NCBI GenBank assembly: GCA_943788165.1
Contig: CALSPF010000001.1
Span: 558,001-622,000 of the forward strand
Origin: an uncultured Flavobacteriaceae bacterium
Lineage (GTDB): Bacteria; Bacteroidota; Bacteroidia; Flavobacteriales; Flavobacteriaceae
Reading direction: 5' to 3'
DNA length: 64,000 bases
In this document: in pieces, positions 17,878-26,400 of the stretch
How the letters are laid out: each line of letters begins with the position of its first letter
How positions within the stretch are numbered: the stretch's first letter is position 1
Notes under the pieces: model-generated
Databases searched by the model: none
Told to the model about the DNA's origin: nothing
The model's input: the letters and a program-made list of their open reading frames with translations, nothing else
Position numbers and translations under genes: made by a program

Positions 17878-19278
17878 ATGAAAAAAATAGATCGCAGAAA
17901 TGTACTTAAAAATTTAACCATAGGAATTGGAAGTGCATCATTCTTGTCTAGTCCACTAAGTGGTTTTGCAAACACGCAAGCTGAGGGAAATACGATTCCA
18001 ACGAAAGATTTTGGTAATAGTGACATTGATAAACCAATAACTGCCATAACCCTAGGCGCTGGCTCCAGAGGAAACGTATATGGCAATTATGGCATCCAAT
18101 TTCCAAAAGAACTAAATATTATTGGTGTTGCAGAACCAATTACTCTAAGAAATGAACGCTATACAGGAAAGCATAATATTCCAGAAGATAACAGATTTAC
18201 AACATGGGAACATGTCTTCAATCGGCCAAAATTTGCAGATGCTATCATAATATCTACTCCAGACAACTTGCATTACGCACCATGTATGAGAGCATTAGAA
18301 ATGGGTTATGATATCTTATTAGAAAAACCTATTGCTCCTACAGAAAAAGAATGTAGAGCAATTTTAGCTTTAGCAAAAAAAACAGGTAGAATTGTAGCTG
18401 TTTGTCATGTATTAAGATACGCACCTTATTTTATTAAATTAAAAGAAATGATTGACTCTGGTGTAATTGGAGAGCTTATTAGCATCCAACACTTTGAACC
18501 TATTGAACACATACATATGTCACACTCATATGTTAGAGGTAACTGGCATAACTCAAAAGAAACTACCCCAATAATACTTGCAAAATCTTGTCATGATTTA
18601 GATATTCTAAGATGGCTGGTTGGAGAACCATGTAAAAGTATCTCTGCTTTTGGAGGTTTAAAGTGGTTTAAAGAATCAAATGCACCCTCAGGAAGTACAA
18701 ATAGATGTACAGATGTTTGCGCTGTTGAAGCAACTTGCCCATATTCTGCATTAAAAATTTATCATAGAGAACGACAACGAACGTATGTGTTTGATCTTCC
18801 AGAAGATAAATCTGTTCATGGAGAATTCATTCTTGAACAATTAAAAACGACAAATTATGGTCGTTGTGTTTATAAAATGGATAATGACCAACCTGATCAT
18901 TATGTTACGTCTATGGAATTTGAAAATGACGTTACCGCTAATTTTTCAATGGAAGCATTTACATCTTACCATGGTCGTAGAACCAGAATTATGGGATCTT
19001 TAGGAGATATTACAGGAGATATGAGCCATTTTATTCACACAGATTTCTTAACCAATAAAGCAACTAAATGGGATATTACTGTTGATGATGTTGGTGATTA
19101 CAAAAATAGTGGTCATGGTGGTGGTGACTGGGCGTTAGTTACAGATTGGGTAAAAGCAGTTAAAAAACAAGATACAAGTTTACTAACTTCAACAATCGAA
19201 GCATCTGTTGAGAGCCATATAATTGGTTTTGCTGCAGAGAAAAGCAGAAAAATAAAACAGATTATTTCTATAGATTAA
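17878..19278 (+). CDS. Tat-exported Gfo/Idh/MocA-family oxidoreductase
   Basis: This 466-aa NAD(P)-dependent oxidoreductase has a twin-arginine leader (KKIDRRNVLKN, then a hydrophobic stretch to about residue 30). The Rossmann part (ITLGAGSRGNVYG, then VGVAEP-like IGVAEP) is followed by IISTPDNLHYAPC and the hallmark EKPIAPTEKE. The C-terminal catalytic domain has the metal or substrate segment SCHDLDILRWL and a Cys-rich stretch CTDVCAVEATCPYSA. It probably acts on a sugar, polyol or derivative in the periplasm. It stands alone between gene remnants and is AT-rich, consistent with acquisition. Confidence 0.88.
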   Translation: MKKIDRRNVLKNLTIGIGSASFLSSPLSGFANTQAEGNTIPTKDFGNSDIDKPITAITLGAGSRGNVYGNYGIQFPKELNIIGVAEPITLRNERYTGKHNIPEDNRFTTWEHVFNRPKFADAIIISTPDNLHYAPCMRALEMGYDILLEKPIAPTEKECRAILALAKKTGRIVAVCHVLRYAPYFIKLKEMIDSGVIGELISIQHFEPIEHIHMSHSYVRGNWHNSKETTPIILAKSCHDLDILRWLVGEPCKSISAFGGLKWFKESNAPSGSTNRCTDVCAVEATCPYSALKIYHRERQRTYVFDLPEDKSVHGEFILEQLKTTNYGRCVYKMDNDQPDHYVTSMEFENDVTANFSMEAFTSYHGRRTRIMGSLGDITGDMSHFIHTDFLTNKATKWDITVDDVGDYKNSGHGGGDWALVTDWVKAVKKQDTSLLTSTIEASVESHIIGFAAEKSRKIKQIISID

Positions 19279-19453
19279 AATACACATGCTATAACTGTGG
19301 CCATATTTAATAAGAGTTTTGGTACTTAAACCTAAGTTTAGATCTTTTAACTTAAGTCCTCAAATCTTTTGATTTGGCTTTATGAACAAAAGTTAAGATA
19401 TCATCTTTCAGAAAATGATCCTGAGCACTTGTCTGCCTCTTTAATCTCTTTGG

Positions 19454-19645
19454 TTGAACCCACTAACTCTTCATTGGCAGATCAAGCTAGAAAAGTATCA
19501 AGAGTATACCGATGATGAAATTGTAGTTACTTTTGAAGTAGAAGTTAATGAAGGAAGACAGAAGAAGAGGTTAAGAAGGATTTCTCAAGATGTAAAGGAC
19601 AAAGAATGGAGAAGGGATGAGGGTGAGTGTGAAGAATGTGGCTAA
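19454..19645 (+). pseudogene. HNH endonuclease, N-terminal fragment truncated at a repeat
   Basis: The frame reads EYTDDEIVVTFEVEVNEG, then RRISQDVKDKEWRRDEGECEECG and stops. The last part matches the start of HNH nuclease domains of the form VxxxVWxRDxGxCxxCG, but the HNH core is missing. The stop codon lies inside a short repeat (19640-19694) that also occurs at 24235 and 26742. A second frame just upstream (19348-19514) reads LIWLYEQKLRYHLSENDPEHLSA and may be the shifted earlier part. The start is a TTG and is not trustworthy. Confidence 0.55.
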
Positions 19646-19694
19646 AAAAGACCGAACCACCCACCTGACCAGCCAGCAAAAAAACAAAACCCCG
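19640..19694 (+). repeat. truncated third copy of the ssrA-flank repeat
   Basis: The first 27 bp (GGCTAAAAAAGACCGAACC and on to 19666) are identical to the tail of the repeats at 23895 and 26401, followed by a slightly diverged A/C-rich part to CCCCG at 19694. The right arm of the terminator hairpin present in the other copies is missing. It truncates the HNH gene. Confidence 0.7.
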
Positions 19695-19849
19695 TAAAAA
19701 TTATTTTCTTCATTTTTATTGTCATTTATATTTACAAGAGTCTTTGATCCGGTTTTTGTTAAACATTTTTATGTTAAATTAGATTTTACTTTTTAGTGGG
19801 TCACCCCTTTCATTACTTCCTTATATTTGAAATTATAATATTTATTAAA

Positions 19850-20023
19850 ATGAGTTTACCAAAAATAACACGCAAATCCCACGGCCCAATTCTGGTTGTA
19901 GGGGAAGTAGATTTAACCGATGAATCAGGGAATCCCATTGAACATAATCCGCGATTTTCACTATGTGGATGTGGTAAATCTGAAAAGATGCCTTTTTGTG
20001 ATGGGGCACACAAAGAGAATTAA
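19850..20023 (+). CDS. CDGSH iron-sulfur domain protein
   Basis: This 57-aa protein ends in CGCGKSEKMPFCDGAHKEN, the C-x-C-x2-S-x3-P-x-C-D-G-x-H signature that binds a [2Fe-2S] cluster through three Cys and one His. I chose the ATG at 19850. An upstream alternative start would add 18 hydrophobic residues with no support. Such proteins act in electron transfer or iron-sulfur handling. There is no operon partner in this AT-rich zone. Confidence 0.88.
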   Translation: MSLPKITRKSHGPILVVGEVDLTDESGNPIEHNPRFSLCGCGKSEKMPFCDGAHKEN

Positions 20024-20186
20024 AAAAAAGTAGTAGGAGATGATTTTATTGTTTCAGTTTGTATACATTTTTTGGGATAGTGTGTCAAAAAATAAATTAA
20101 TAGTAACCTTTATTAAATAATAACTTTTCATATCTGTATTAGTTAAGATCATAATGCAGATTATTTTTTTAATGTGTAAGAAGTAT

Positions 20187-20591
20187 TCAGGACATAATCA
20201 TTAATTTGAAAGTCTTTTTTGTTTTTCGAGACACTAAATACTTCTTCATTTTATGTGTGACAAGTTGAATGGTCTTGTTGAGATCATTCATTACTTCAGG
20301 AATCAATCGATAAATATGATTAGGATGTAGGTCTTTTGATGAAATTATTTCAAAGAGTTGGTTTGTAGAAATCTTTTGATGTTTTGATAGAACAGATAAA
20401 ATCTTTTCTTTTTCGGGTTCTATCTTAAACATAACAAAACGATATCGAATAGAATGGTTATGTACCTTAATCGTGTTAAAACCTTTAAATAAATAATAGA
20501 AGATAAACAGTAGAATAAGAAGGATGGTATAAATTAGATATTGAAGGAAAGAATTAGTTTTAAAGATTTTATGTACCTCAATTATTTTCAA
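20187..20591 (-). CDS. uncharacterised membrane-anchored protein, winged-helix-like
   Basis: This 134-aa protein has an N-terminal transmembrane segment (LQYLIYTILLILLFIFYYLF, about residues 17-36). The soluble C-terminal half has the flavour of a helix-turn-helix: KEKILSVLSKHQKISTNQLFEIISSKDLHPNHIYRLIPEVMNDLN. This could be a membrane-tethered DNA-binding protein, but no family was recognised. It stands alone, 95 nt from the stop of an S9 peptidase. Confidence 0.55.
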   Translation of the reverse strand: MKIIEVHKIFKTNSFLQYLIYTILLILLFIFYYLFKGFNTIKVHNHSIRYRFVMFKIEPEKEKILSVLSKHQKISTNQLFEIISSKDLHPNHIYRLIPEVMNDLNKTIQLVTHKMKKYLVSRKTKKTFKLMIMS

Positions 20592-20686
20592 GTTATTAAT
20601 ATCTATTTCAGACTTTTTGGGGAAATCTTATAATATATATGGAAATCATTCTTTCATAAGGACAACATAAACAAATTTCTCTACAT

Positions 20687-22669
20687 TTATTTAGGCATAA
20701 ATATTTCAAACCACTTTAAAATTCTTTCTGAAACATCCATTAATAATTTCGGTTCTCTCGGACCGTGAGGAGTTCTAGGGTACACTATCATTTCTGTATC
20801 TACTCCTAATCGACTCAATGCTCTATAAAACTCTTGACCTTGAGTAAAAGGGACTCGTAAATCTTTTTCACCATGAATTACTTGAGTTGGTGTAACTGCA
20901 TTCTTTATTTGATATATGGCAGAATGCTTTTCATATGTTTCATAATTATCCCAAAACTCACCTCCCATATGACCAACTATATAGTCTTGAATATCAGTTG
21001 TTGTTACCATGCTAACCAAGTTAGGTAATCCAGCACCCATACTGGCAGCCTTAAACCTATCTGTTTTAGTTACCACAAAACTTGTTAAATAACCACCATA
21101 ACTCCATCCCATTACAAATTGTTTATTCTTGTCTGCTATTCCCATCTCGATAACTTTATCGACTCCTGAGATAACATCATCATAATCGCCATAACCCCAA
21201 TCTTTGAAATTTAAAAACCTAAAATCTTTACCATACCCAGTACTCCCTCTTGGGTTTGGTTTAATTGTTGCGTACCCTTTTTCTGCAAAATATTCTGTCA
21301 TATAAATACCTGGTCTTCCATTAAATCTTTCTGAAAAAACACCTGCTGGTCCACCATGAATTTGAAGAATAATAGGATACTTTTCCCCTTTCACATAATT
21401 TTTTGGATAGGTCAATATCCCTTCGATATCTAACCCATCTTTAGATTTCCAAGAAATACGCTCTGAATTTGCAAGCTTTGGATATTCTAATTCCGAGTTA
21501 ATACTGCTTATTTTGTTGTTATTGAAATTCTTTGTTTGTGAAATATAAACTTCGACAGGACTCCTTAAATCCTCATAACAAAAGGCCATCAAGTTATTAG
21601 ATTTATTAAATGACACAGAACTAAAATAACCTTTTGGGTATTTTAAATCTTCTTTTGCAGTAATATACTTTAGCCTATCACCTTGAATTTCAATACTCAT
21701 TACTTGACTCCCAGTGCTAATTGATTCTGTAATTATTATGTTTTTATTGTTATTACCCCAACCTATTATATTAGCTGACCTGTTCGGTGTTTCTCTTAAT
21801 TTTTTAATTTTGTTGTTTATGATAGAATATACATAAAGATCTTTTAAACCTATGGGTTCTTCTTTACCACCTGAAGAGACAAAGGCAATAGATTTCCCGT
21901 CACTAGAGTAAAATGGATCAGAATCTAATCCAGGTCTATTAATCAAACTTTCAATAACTTCATCATCAACTCGGACCACTGAAATATCCGTATTAATAAA
22001 TCCTGTATTAATATTGGTGTCTTTCTGATGAGAAAAAACGATACTTTTATCGGATGGAGACCAATCAAATGAATTAATTGAAAAGTTACCAGATGTAATT
22101 TTTTTTAGAGATTTCTTATCATTTGGATTTATTATATAAAGATGAGTGTATTTAAAATTTTGATCAACCAAAATCACATCCCTCTTTTCTTTTTTTAATT
22201 TTTTTTCTTCTTCTGTTTCAGGATCATCCATAGTAAAGGCAATTAATTTACCATTAGAAGACCATTTGAATTTTTTTATTCCGTTTTCAGTTTTCGTTAT
22301 TTGCTTTGCCTCTCCACCAAATAAGTTCATTAACCAAATTTGATTTTTACCTGATCTTACTGACAAAAATGCTATTGATTTTCCATTAGGCGAAAATTTT
22401 GGAGATGTACTTGATTTTTTAGAGTGAGTATATTTATGATTAAATGATTTATCAGTTGCTGAAACCCATATTTGGTTCAAATATTCAGATTTTTCTTCTT
22501 CTATAATTGCCTCTTTAACAACATATGCAATATATTTACCATCCTCTGAAATTCTTACCTGACTAATTGATTTAATCTTCATACTTTCCTCGGGTGTCCA
22601 TTTTATTTCTTGCGATTTTACAAATGAAATAAATAAAATAAAGAAAGCTAATATGTAATTCTTTTTCAT
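20687..22669 (-). CDS. secreted S9-family peptidase (acylaminoacyl-peptidase-like)
   Basis: This 660-aa protein has a signal peptide (ending ISFVKSQ), a WD40-like PD40 beta-propeller (repeated PSPD/SPNGKSIAF and SSDGKSIAFVSS motifs) and a C-terminal prolyl-oligopeptidase domain. The nucleophile is in FVMGWSYGGYLTSF, the Asp in HGEKDLRVPF and the His in PRTPHGPRE. It is very AT-rich compared with the S9D-like gene at 12.9 kb, consistent with the accessory zone. Its likely role is periplasmic peptide breakdown. Confidence 0.9.
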   Translation of the reverse strand: MKKNYILAFFILFISFVKSQEIKWTPEESMKIKSISQVRISEDGKYIAYVVKEAIIEEEKSEYLNQIWVSATDKSFNHKYTHSKKSSTSPKFSPNGKSIAFLSVRSGKNQIWLMNLFGGEAKQITKTENGIKKFKWSSNGKLIAFTMDDPETEEEKKLKKEKRDVILVDQNFKYTHLYIINPNDKKSLKKITSGNFSINSFDWSPSDKSIVFSHQKDTNINTGFINTDISVVRVDDEVIESLINRPGLDSDPFYSSDGKSIAFVSSGGKEEPIGLKDLYVYSIINNKIKKLRETPNRSANIIGWGNNNKNIIITESISTGSQVMSIEIQGDRLKYITAKEDLKYPKGYFSSVSFNKSNNLMAFCYEDLRSPVEVYISQTKNFNNNKISSINSELEYPKLANSERISWKSKDGLDIEGILTYPKNYVKGEKYPIILQIHGGPAGVFSERFNGRPGIYMTEYFAEKGYATIKPNPRGSTGYGKDFRFLNFKDWGYGDYDDVISGVDKVIEMGIADKNKQFVMGWSYGGYLTSFVVTKTDRFKAASMGAGLPNLVSMVTTTDIQDYIVGHMGGEFWDNYETYEKHSAIYQIKNAVTPTQVIHGEKDLRVPFTQGQEFYRALSRLGVDTEMIVYPRTPHGPREPKLLMDVSERILKWFEIFMPK

Positions 22670-22730
22670 AGTGATGATTTTTAAAGATTTATGATTCCGA
22701 TTTAATTAAATAGAAATAACGACACTAAAT

Positions 22731-23030
22731 TTATTTTTTGGCTTTCAACTCAAAAGCTAGAATAGATGTTGACTGTCCTGTCAGTTTTAGTTTTTCTAAT
22801 CTAGAAAGTTTTTTGATATGATACTCTCGTTTTGATGAGGTAGATCGATCTGGATAGCTTTCTGAGTAAACTAAATTAACTGGCCTTTTGTTTCGAGTAT
22901 ACTTGGCACCTTTTTTAGAATGATTATGCTCAAGTATTCTTCTTTCTAAGTTAGTTGTGATTCCTGTGTATAAGCTTTCATCCAAACATTTAATGATATA
23001 GACCCACCACATTTTATTTATTTGTTTCAT
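22731..23030 (-). CDS. GIY-YIG nuclease domain protein
   Basis: This 99-aa single-domain protein of the UPF0213/YhbQ kind has WWVYIIKCLDESLYTGITTNLERRILEHN, containing the GIY-YIG-type VYI...YTG core, the Arg (ERR) and the downstream KYTRNKRPVNLVYSES segment. Met1 and Met7 are both possible starts. The catalytic domain is intact. The biological role of stand-alone members is poorly defined, and one could act in DNA repair or belong to a mobile element. Confidence 0.88.
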   Translation of the reverse strand: MKQINKMWWVYIIKCLDESLYTGITTNLERRILEHNHSKKGAKYTRNKRPVNLVYSESYPDRSTSSKREYHIKKLSRLEKLKLTGQSTSILAFELKAKK

Positions 23031-23129
23031 TACCAGTGATTAATGAATTAAATTAAGCTAAGTTATAAAAATCTGTTAGTTAAACCCTAATGATTTTTTA
23101 TATCTTAGTGTATGATATAATTATGCTTT

Positions 23130-23534
23130 ATGAAAATTAGTAAAGGAGTAATTTCAAAAGGATTTGTTCTTTCTGGAATAATGAATATTGGGGGTGTTTT
23201 GATTTTTTCAAGATTTTTCACAAATGAAGTCATCTCCGAAACTGATCCCGCGGTAATGTCTAATTTTGGTTTGCTAATGATTGTTGTATGGGGATTAATA
23301 TTTTTATCCATCGCACAAAAACATGAACAACTAAATTGGCTTGTGGGAGTATTTGCTATCGAAAAGTTCGTTTATGGATTTAATTGGATTAATTGGATTT
23401 GGAACAATGATCTTTCTGCTGTATATAATCAAGACCAAATGGCAGGAATTTTCTATGCCATATATGGTATTAACGACTGGTTCTTTTTCGTATTTTTCTT
23501 GTATGTTTTTATTAAGTCATTTAAATCAATTTAA
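23130..23534 (+). CDS. uncharacterised four-helix membrane protein
   Basis: This 134-aa protein has about four hydrophobic segments (VLSGIMNIGGVLIFSRFF, FGLLMIVVWGLIFLSIA, LNWLVGVFAIEKFVYGFNWINW and NDWFFFVFFLYVFIKSF). It is rich in aromatic residues and has no catalytic motif. It is divergent from the GIY-YIG gene with 99 nt between them. I do not recognise the family. Clean length and topology suggest a real gene. Confidence 0.6.
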   Translation: MKISKGVISKGFVLSGIMNIGGVLIFSRFFTNEVISETDPAVMSNFGLLMIVVWGLIFLSIAQKHEQLNWLVGVFAIEKFVYGFNWINWIWNNDLSAVYNQDQMAGIFYAIYGINDWFFFVFFLYVFIKSFKSI

Positions 23535-23657
23535 ACCTGACTTTTATTTTGACTTATTATCCTGTAACCCCCTTTTTATTAGAAAATAAGCCGATTTGCT
23601 TTATAATTTTTAATTGGCAAGAAGCGTTTTCATATATTGTGTTTAATTAATGTATTT

Positions 23658-23882
23658 ATGAAATTAAATTTATTGTCTTGTGATACTCAGCGACCAGATA
23701 GAAGAGCCATTTCTAAATGTATTCTGGAGATTTCTCGTAACATGAGTCCGTCATTGTCAAATGAGCTTACAGGTATTCTTTTGGAAGGAGACCCTATTGA
23801 AATTGAGATAAACGATAAAGGTTCTGGATCAGCTCTTAGGGCTTTGCGAAAGTCAAGTATTGATTATGAATTTGTTGACTAA
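23658..23882 (+). CDS. small uncharacterised protein
   Basis: This 75-aa protein (MKLNLLSCDTQRPDRRAIS and on) is a compact alpha/beta sequence ending RALRKSSIDYEFVD, which loosely recalls the fold of L7/L12 C-terminal domains (a helix followed by a strand). I chose the ATG at 23658 over an earlier in-frame start. It ends 13 nt before the large repeat. The function is unknown. Confidence 0.5.
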   Translation: MKLNLLSCDTQRPDRRAISKCILEISRNMSPSLSNELTGILLEGDPIEIEINDKGSGSALRALRKSSIDYEFVD

Positions 23883-23894
23883 TCAAATTTTTTT

Positions 23895-24319
23895 TGATGT
23901 AATACAATATAAAATGAAAAATCTAAATATTTAAATAATAAATAAAAAATTTGTAATAGAAAAACGAATCTTATTAATGAGAAATAAACTCCTCTTTTTC
24001 ATCACAATGAAAAATATTTATTAGCGGGAAGGTTCAAAACCCACATTTACACTCACCACGTTCACACAAAACATCGAAAGACATCGGAAAAGTGAACATT
24101 GAGTCGCTGAGATCTCCATCTGGAACAGATTCCTGGCATGATCGAAATGGATATCGATCGATAAAAGCAATCGAGGGATTTTTGCATCATCCAGAGCATG
24201 GTCAAATCGCTCGGATCAGTCACATCTTTTAAGGCTAAAAAAGACCGAACCACCCACCTACCACCCACCAAAAAAACAAAACCCCGAAAACATTGAGCTT
24301 TCGGGGTGTAATAGTGGAG
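23895..24319. repeat. 425-bp direct repeat, copy A (ssrA-flank type)
   Basis: This is the partner of 26401-26827. The first 171 bp are identical in both copies. The next part holds a truncated coding fragment with synonymous-only differences, then an A/C-rich tract and a hairpin (CCCCGAAA...TTTCGGGG). On the minus strand that hairpin is followed by a T-rich run, as in a terminator placed after ssrA. Copy A runs directly into a 23-bp copy of the tmRNA 3' end. Confidence 0.85.
24074..24232 (+). pseudogene. C-terminal fragment of an unidentified protein, copy A
   Basis: The frame reads SKDIGKVNIESLRSPSGTD, then SWHDRNGYRSIKAIEGFLHH, then PEHGQIARISHIF and stop. Against copy B (26581-26739) there are eight base changes in 52 codons, all at third positions and all synonymous. 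That pattern shows both copies descend from a gene under purifying selection. No start codon exists in the copy, so only the 3' end was kept. No family was recognised. Confidence 0.6.
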
Positions 24320-24335
24320 TCGGAGGGAATCGAAC
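24313..24335 (-). repeat. duplicated tmRNA 3' end, candidate att site
   Basis: This 23-bp sequence is identical to positions 30252-30274 at the 3' end of ssrA (T-loop plus acceptor strand) and lies in the same orientation. No other tmRNA sequence is beside it. Such short duplications mark integration at tRNA or tmRNA genes. Next to it on the minus strand is a terminator that would suit an ssrA transcript. Confidence 0.75.
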
Positions 24336-24387
24336 ATTTATCTATCGCTAACCTCACAAAACCAACACACAGCTCACAGATTCAAAA

Positions 24388-26385
24388 TTATTTTTTTGTG
24401 GAATGTCTATTAAACCAAGCATTTATGTAACCGTGTGTTCTTACAAAATTAGAAGGTTTACTGCTTGTTCCGTGGTATTCTTTGTTGAAGCGAATCATTA
24501 CTGTAGGTACTTTATTCATTTTTAAAGCCTGGTAATATTCCTCCGTTTGTGAGATGGGTGTGCGAAGATCATTTTCACCACACATCAGCATTGTTGGAGT
24601 TTTCACATTCCCAACAAGCATTAAAGGCGATCTCTCTATGTGTTCACTGGGATCTTCCCAAGGATATTTTTCAAAATTATTATACCAGCCAGCACCATCG
24701 GTAGTTCCAACAAAAGAAAACCAATTTGTTACAGGATAGTTAACTGAAGCAGCAGCAAAACGATCTGTTTTTCCAACGATCCAACTTGTTAAAACTCCTC
24801 CTCCACTGCCACCATAGACATACATTTTATTTTCATCAATATATCCTTTAGAAATAACTTCATCGACACCAGCCATAAGATCGTTATAGTCATTCCCTGG
24901 ATAGGCATTTTGGATTGCATTTGCGAATTCATATCCATAACCGGTAGATCCCCTAGGGTTTGTGTATAACACTACTTGATCCTGAGCCGCATGTAATTGG
25001 AAATTATAATTGAATCCCACATGATACATACTATGAGGCCCACCGTGAATTCTTAGGACTAATGGGTATTTTTTATTTGGATCAAATTGTGGTGGTTTTA
25101 TAATCCATCCTTGCACTTTCATTTCGTCTTTCGACTCGTAGGTGATCTCCTCTATTTGTCCAAATTCTACATTGTAAAATATATCATTATTAACTTCTGT
25201 AAGACGTTTGATGTTAGATGATTTATCTATTGAAAATTTTACAATATCACTTGGATTAGAAGGATTAGTCCAAGTAGCCACAGCATTTTTTCCAACTAGA
25301 TCAGTCATGCTAAGTAAATGATTTCCATTAGTGACTTTCTTTACTTTTCCTCGAAGATCAGCATAATACACATTGCTTTGACCATATTCTCTTACATTGA
25401 AGTAAACTCCTGAACCATTACTGGACCAAATTGGGCCACCTGGTGTCTGATCCAAACTAGTAGTTACACATCTTAAATTAGATCCATCAGAATTAATAAT
25501 ATACATTTTGCGATCATTGTAGAAGTTTTTAGACCAAGTTGATCCTATAAATGCAATTTTTGATCCATCGGGAGACACCCGTGGCGATGATTCTGCTCCT
25601 TCACGCGATGTAAGCTCTTTAGTTTCTAGTGTGTTAATGTTTACTGAATATAAGTTGGACTGACCTCGTGCATAGGCTGCATCTGGCTTTTGATAGCTAC
25701 TGAATACTATTGATTTACTGTCATGAGACCACGCAATACTGGCAGATACATTATCATATTCTCCAAATGTAATTTGTCGTGCAGTACCTCCTTCGGCTGG
25801 GACAATAAATAGCTGACGATAACCTCGTTCAAGAAAACCAACTCGATCTTGGCTATAATCTACTTGATCAATGACCCTTGGTGCTTTTGTCCAACTAGCT
25901 CCTTTAGGTTGGGAGGGAACCCCTTGAGGCTTAAGAGCAGGTTCTGAGGCCACATGCATAATGAATGCCATATACTTCCCATCTGGAGACCATTCCATGC
26001 TAGAAGGTGATTTTTCTAATTTAGTAATTTGGGTTGGTTCACCCTCAATACCCATGTGTTTAACAAAGATTTGAGTACCATTCGGTTCACCTTCTTTGGT
26101 AAATGCAATTTTTGATCCATCATGAGACCATTTACCATCAGATCCGTTTAAGAAAAAACGATTGCTTGTACCCTCGCTATTCATTATCCACAAATCTGTT
26201 TCTCGTTTGTCATCGGTAAAATTAATCCAAGTTCGAGAATAAAGAATTTGTTCTCCATCTGGAGATAGCTTAGGGTTTGCCGTCCATTCATAATTTTTAT
26301 AGTGTTCTAAAGATAGTCTTGTTTTTTCTTGCCCATAAGCATAAATTATACAAAACATAAACATAGTAAATAATATATTTTTCAT
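24388..26385 (-). CDS. secreted S9-family peptidase (DPP/acylpeptidase-like)
   Basis: This 665-aa protein has a signal peptide (ending IIYAYGQ) and several PD40 propeller motifs (LSPDGEQILYSR, WSHDGSKIAFT, VSPDGSKIAFIGS). The alpha/beta-hydrolase domain has nucleophile motif VYGGSGGGVLTSW, Asp in CGENDLRTPI and His in NKEYHGTSSKP. The gene lies exactly between the two 425-bp repeats and inside the segment bounded by the tmRNA 3'-end duplications, so it is probably cargo of an acquired element. Its role is likely peptide scavenging. Confidence 0.9.
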   Translation of the reverse strand: MKNILFTMFMFCIIYAYGQEKTRLSLEHYKNYEWTANPKLSPDGEQILYSRTWINFTDDKRETDLWIMNSEGTSNRFFLNGSDGKWSHDGSKIAFTKEGEPNGTQIFVKHMGIEGEPTQITKLEKSPSSMEWSPDGKYMAFIMHVASEPALKPQGVPSQPKGASWTKAPRVIDQVDYSQDRVGFLERGYRQLFIVPAEGGTARQITFGEYDNVSASIAWSHDSKSIVFSSYQKPDAAYARGQSNLYSVNINTLETKELTSREGAESSPRVSPDGSKIAFIGSTWSKNFYNDRKMYIINSDGSNLRCVTTSLDQTPGGPIWSSNGSGVYFNVREYGQSNVYYADLRGKVKKVTNGNHLLSMTDLVGKNAVATWTNPSNPSDIVKFSIDKSSNIKRLTEVNNDIFYNVEFGQIEEITYESKDEMKVQGWIIKPPQFDPNKKYPLVLRIHGGPHSMYHVGFNYNFQLHAAQDQVVLYTNPRGSTGYGYEFANAIQNAYPGNDYNDLMAGVDEVISKGYIDENKMYVYGGSGGGVLTSWIVGKTDRFAAASVNYPVTNWFSFVGTTDGAGWYNNFEKYPWEDPSEHIERSPLMLVGNVKTPTMLMCGENDLRTPISQTEEYYQALKMNKVPTVMIRFNKEYHGTSSKPSNFVRTHGYINAWFNRHSTKK

Positions 26386-26400
26386 ACTTAAACCTTTTAA

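Noticed and set aside
24313-24335. Possible second tRNA or tmRNA gene
   Set aside because: Only the T-loop and acceptor strand are present. Neighbouring sequence forms no cloverleaf or tag frame, so it is a 3'-end duplication.
24062-24337. 91-codon minus-strand open frame inside repeat A (and its counterpart at 26527-26787)
   Set aside because: The differences between the two copies change residues in this frame but are all silent in the plus-strand frame, so the plus strand was the coding one.
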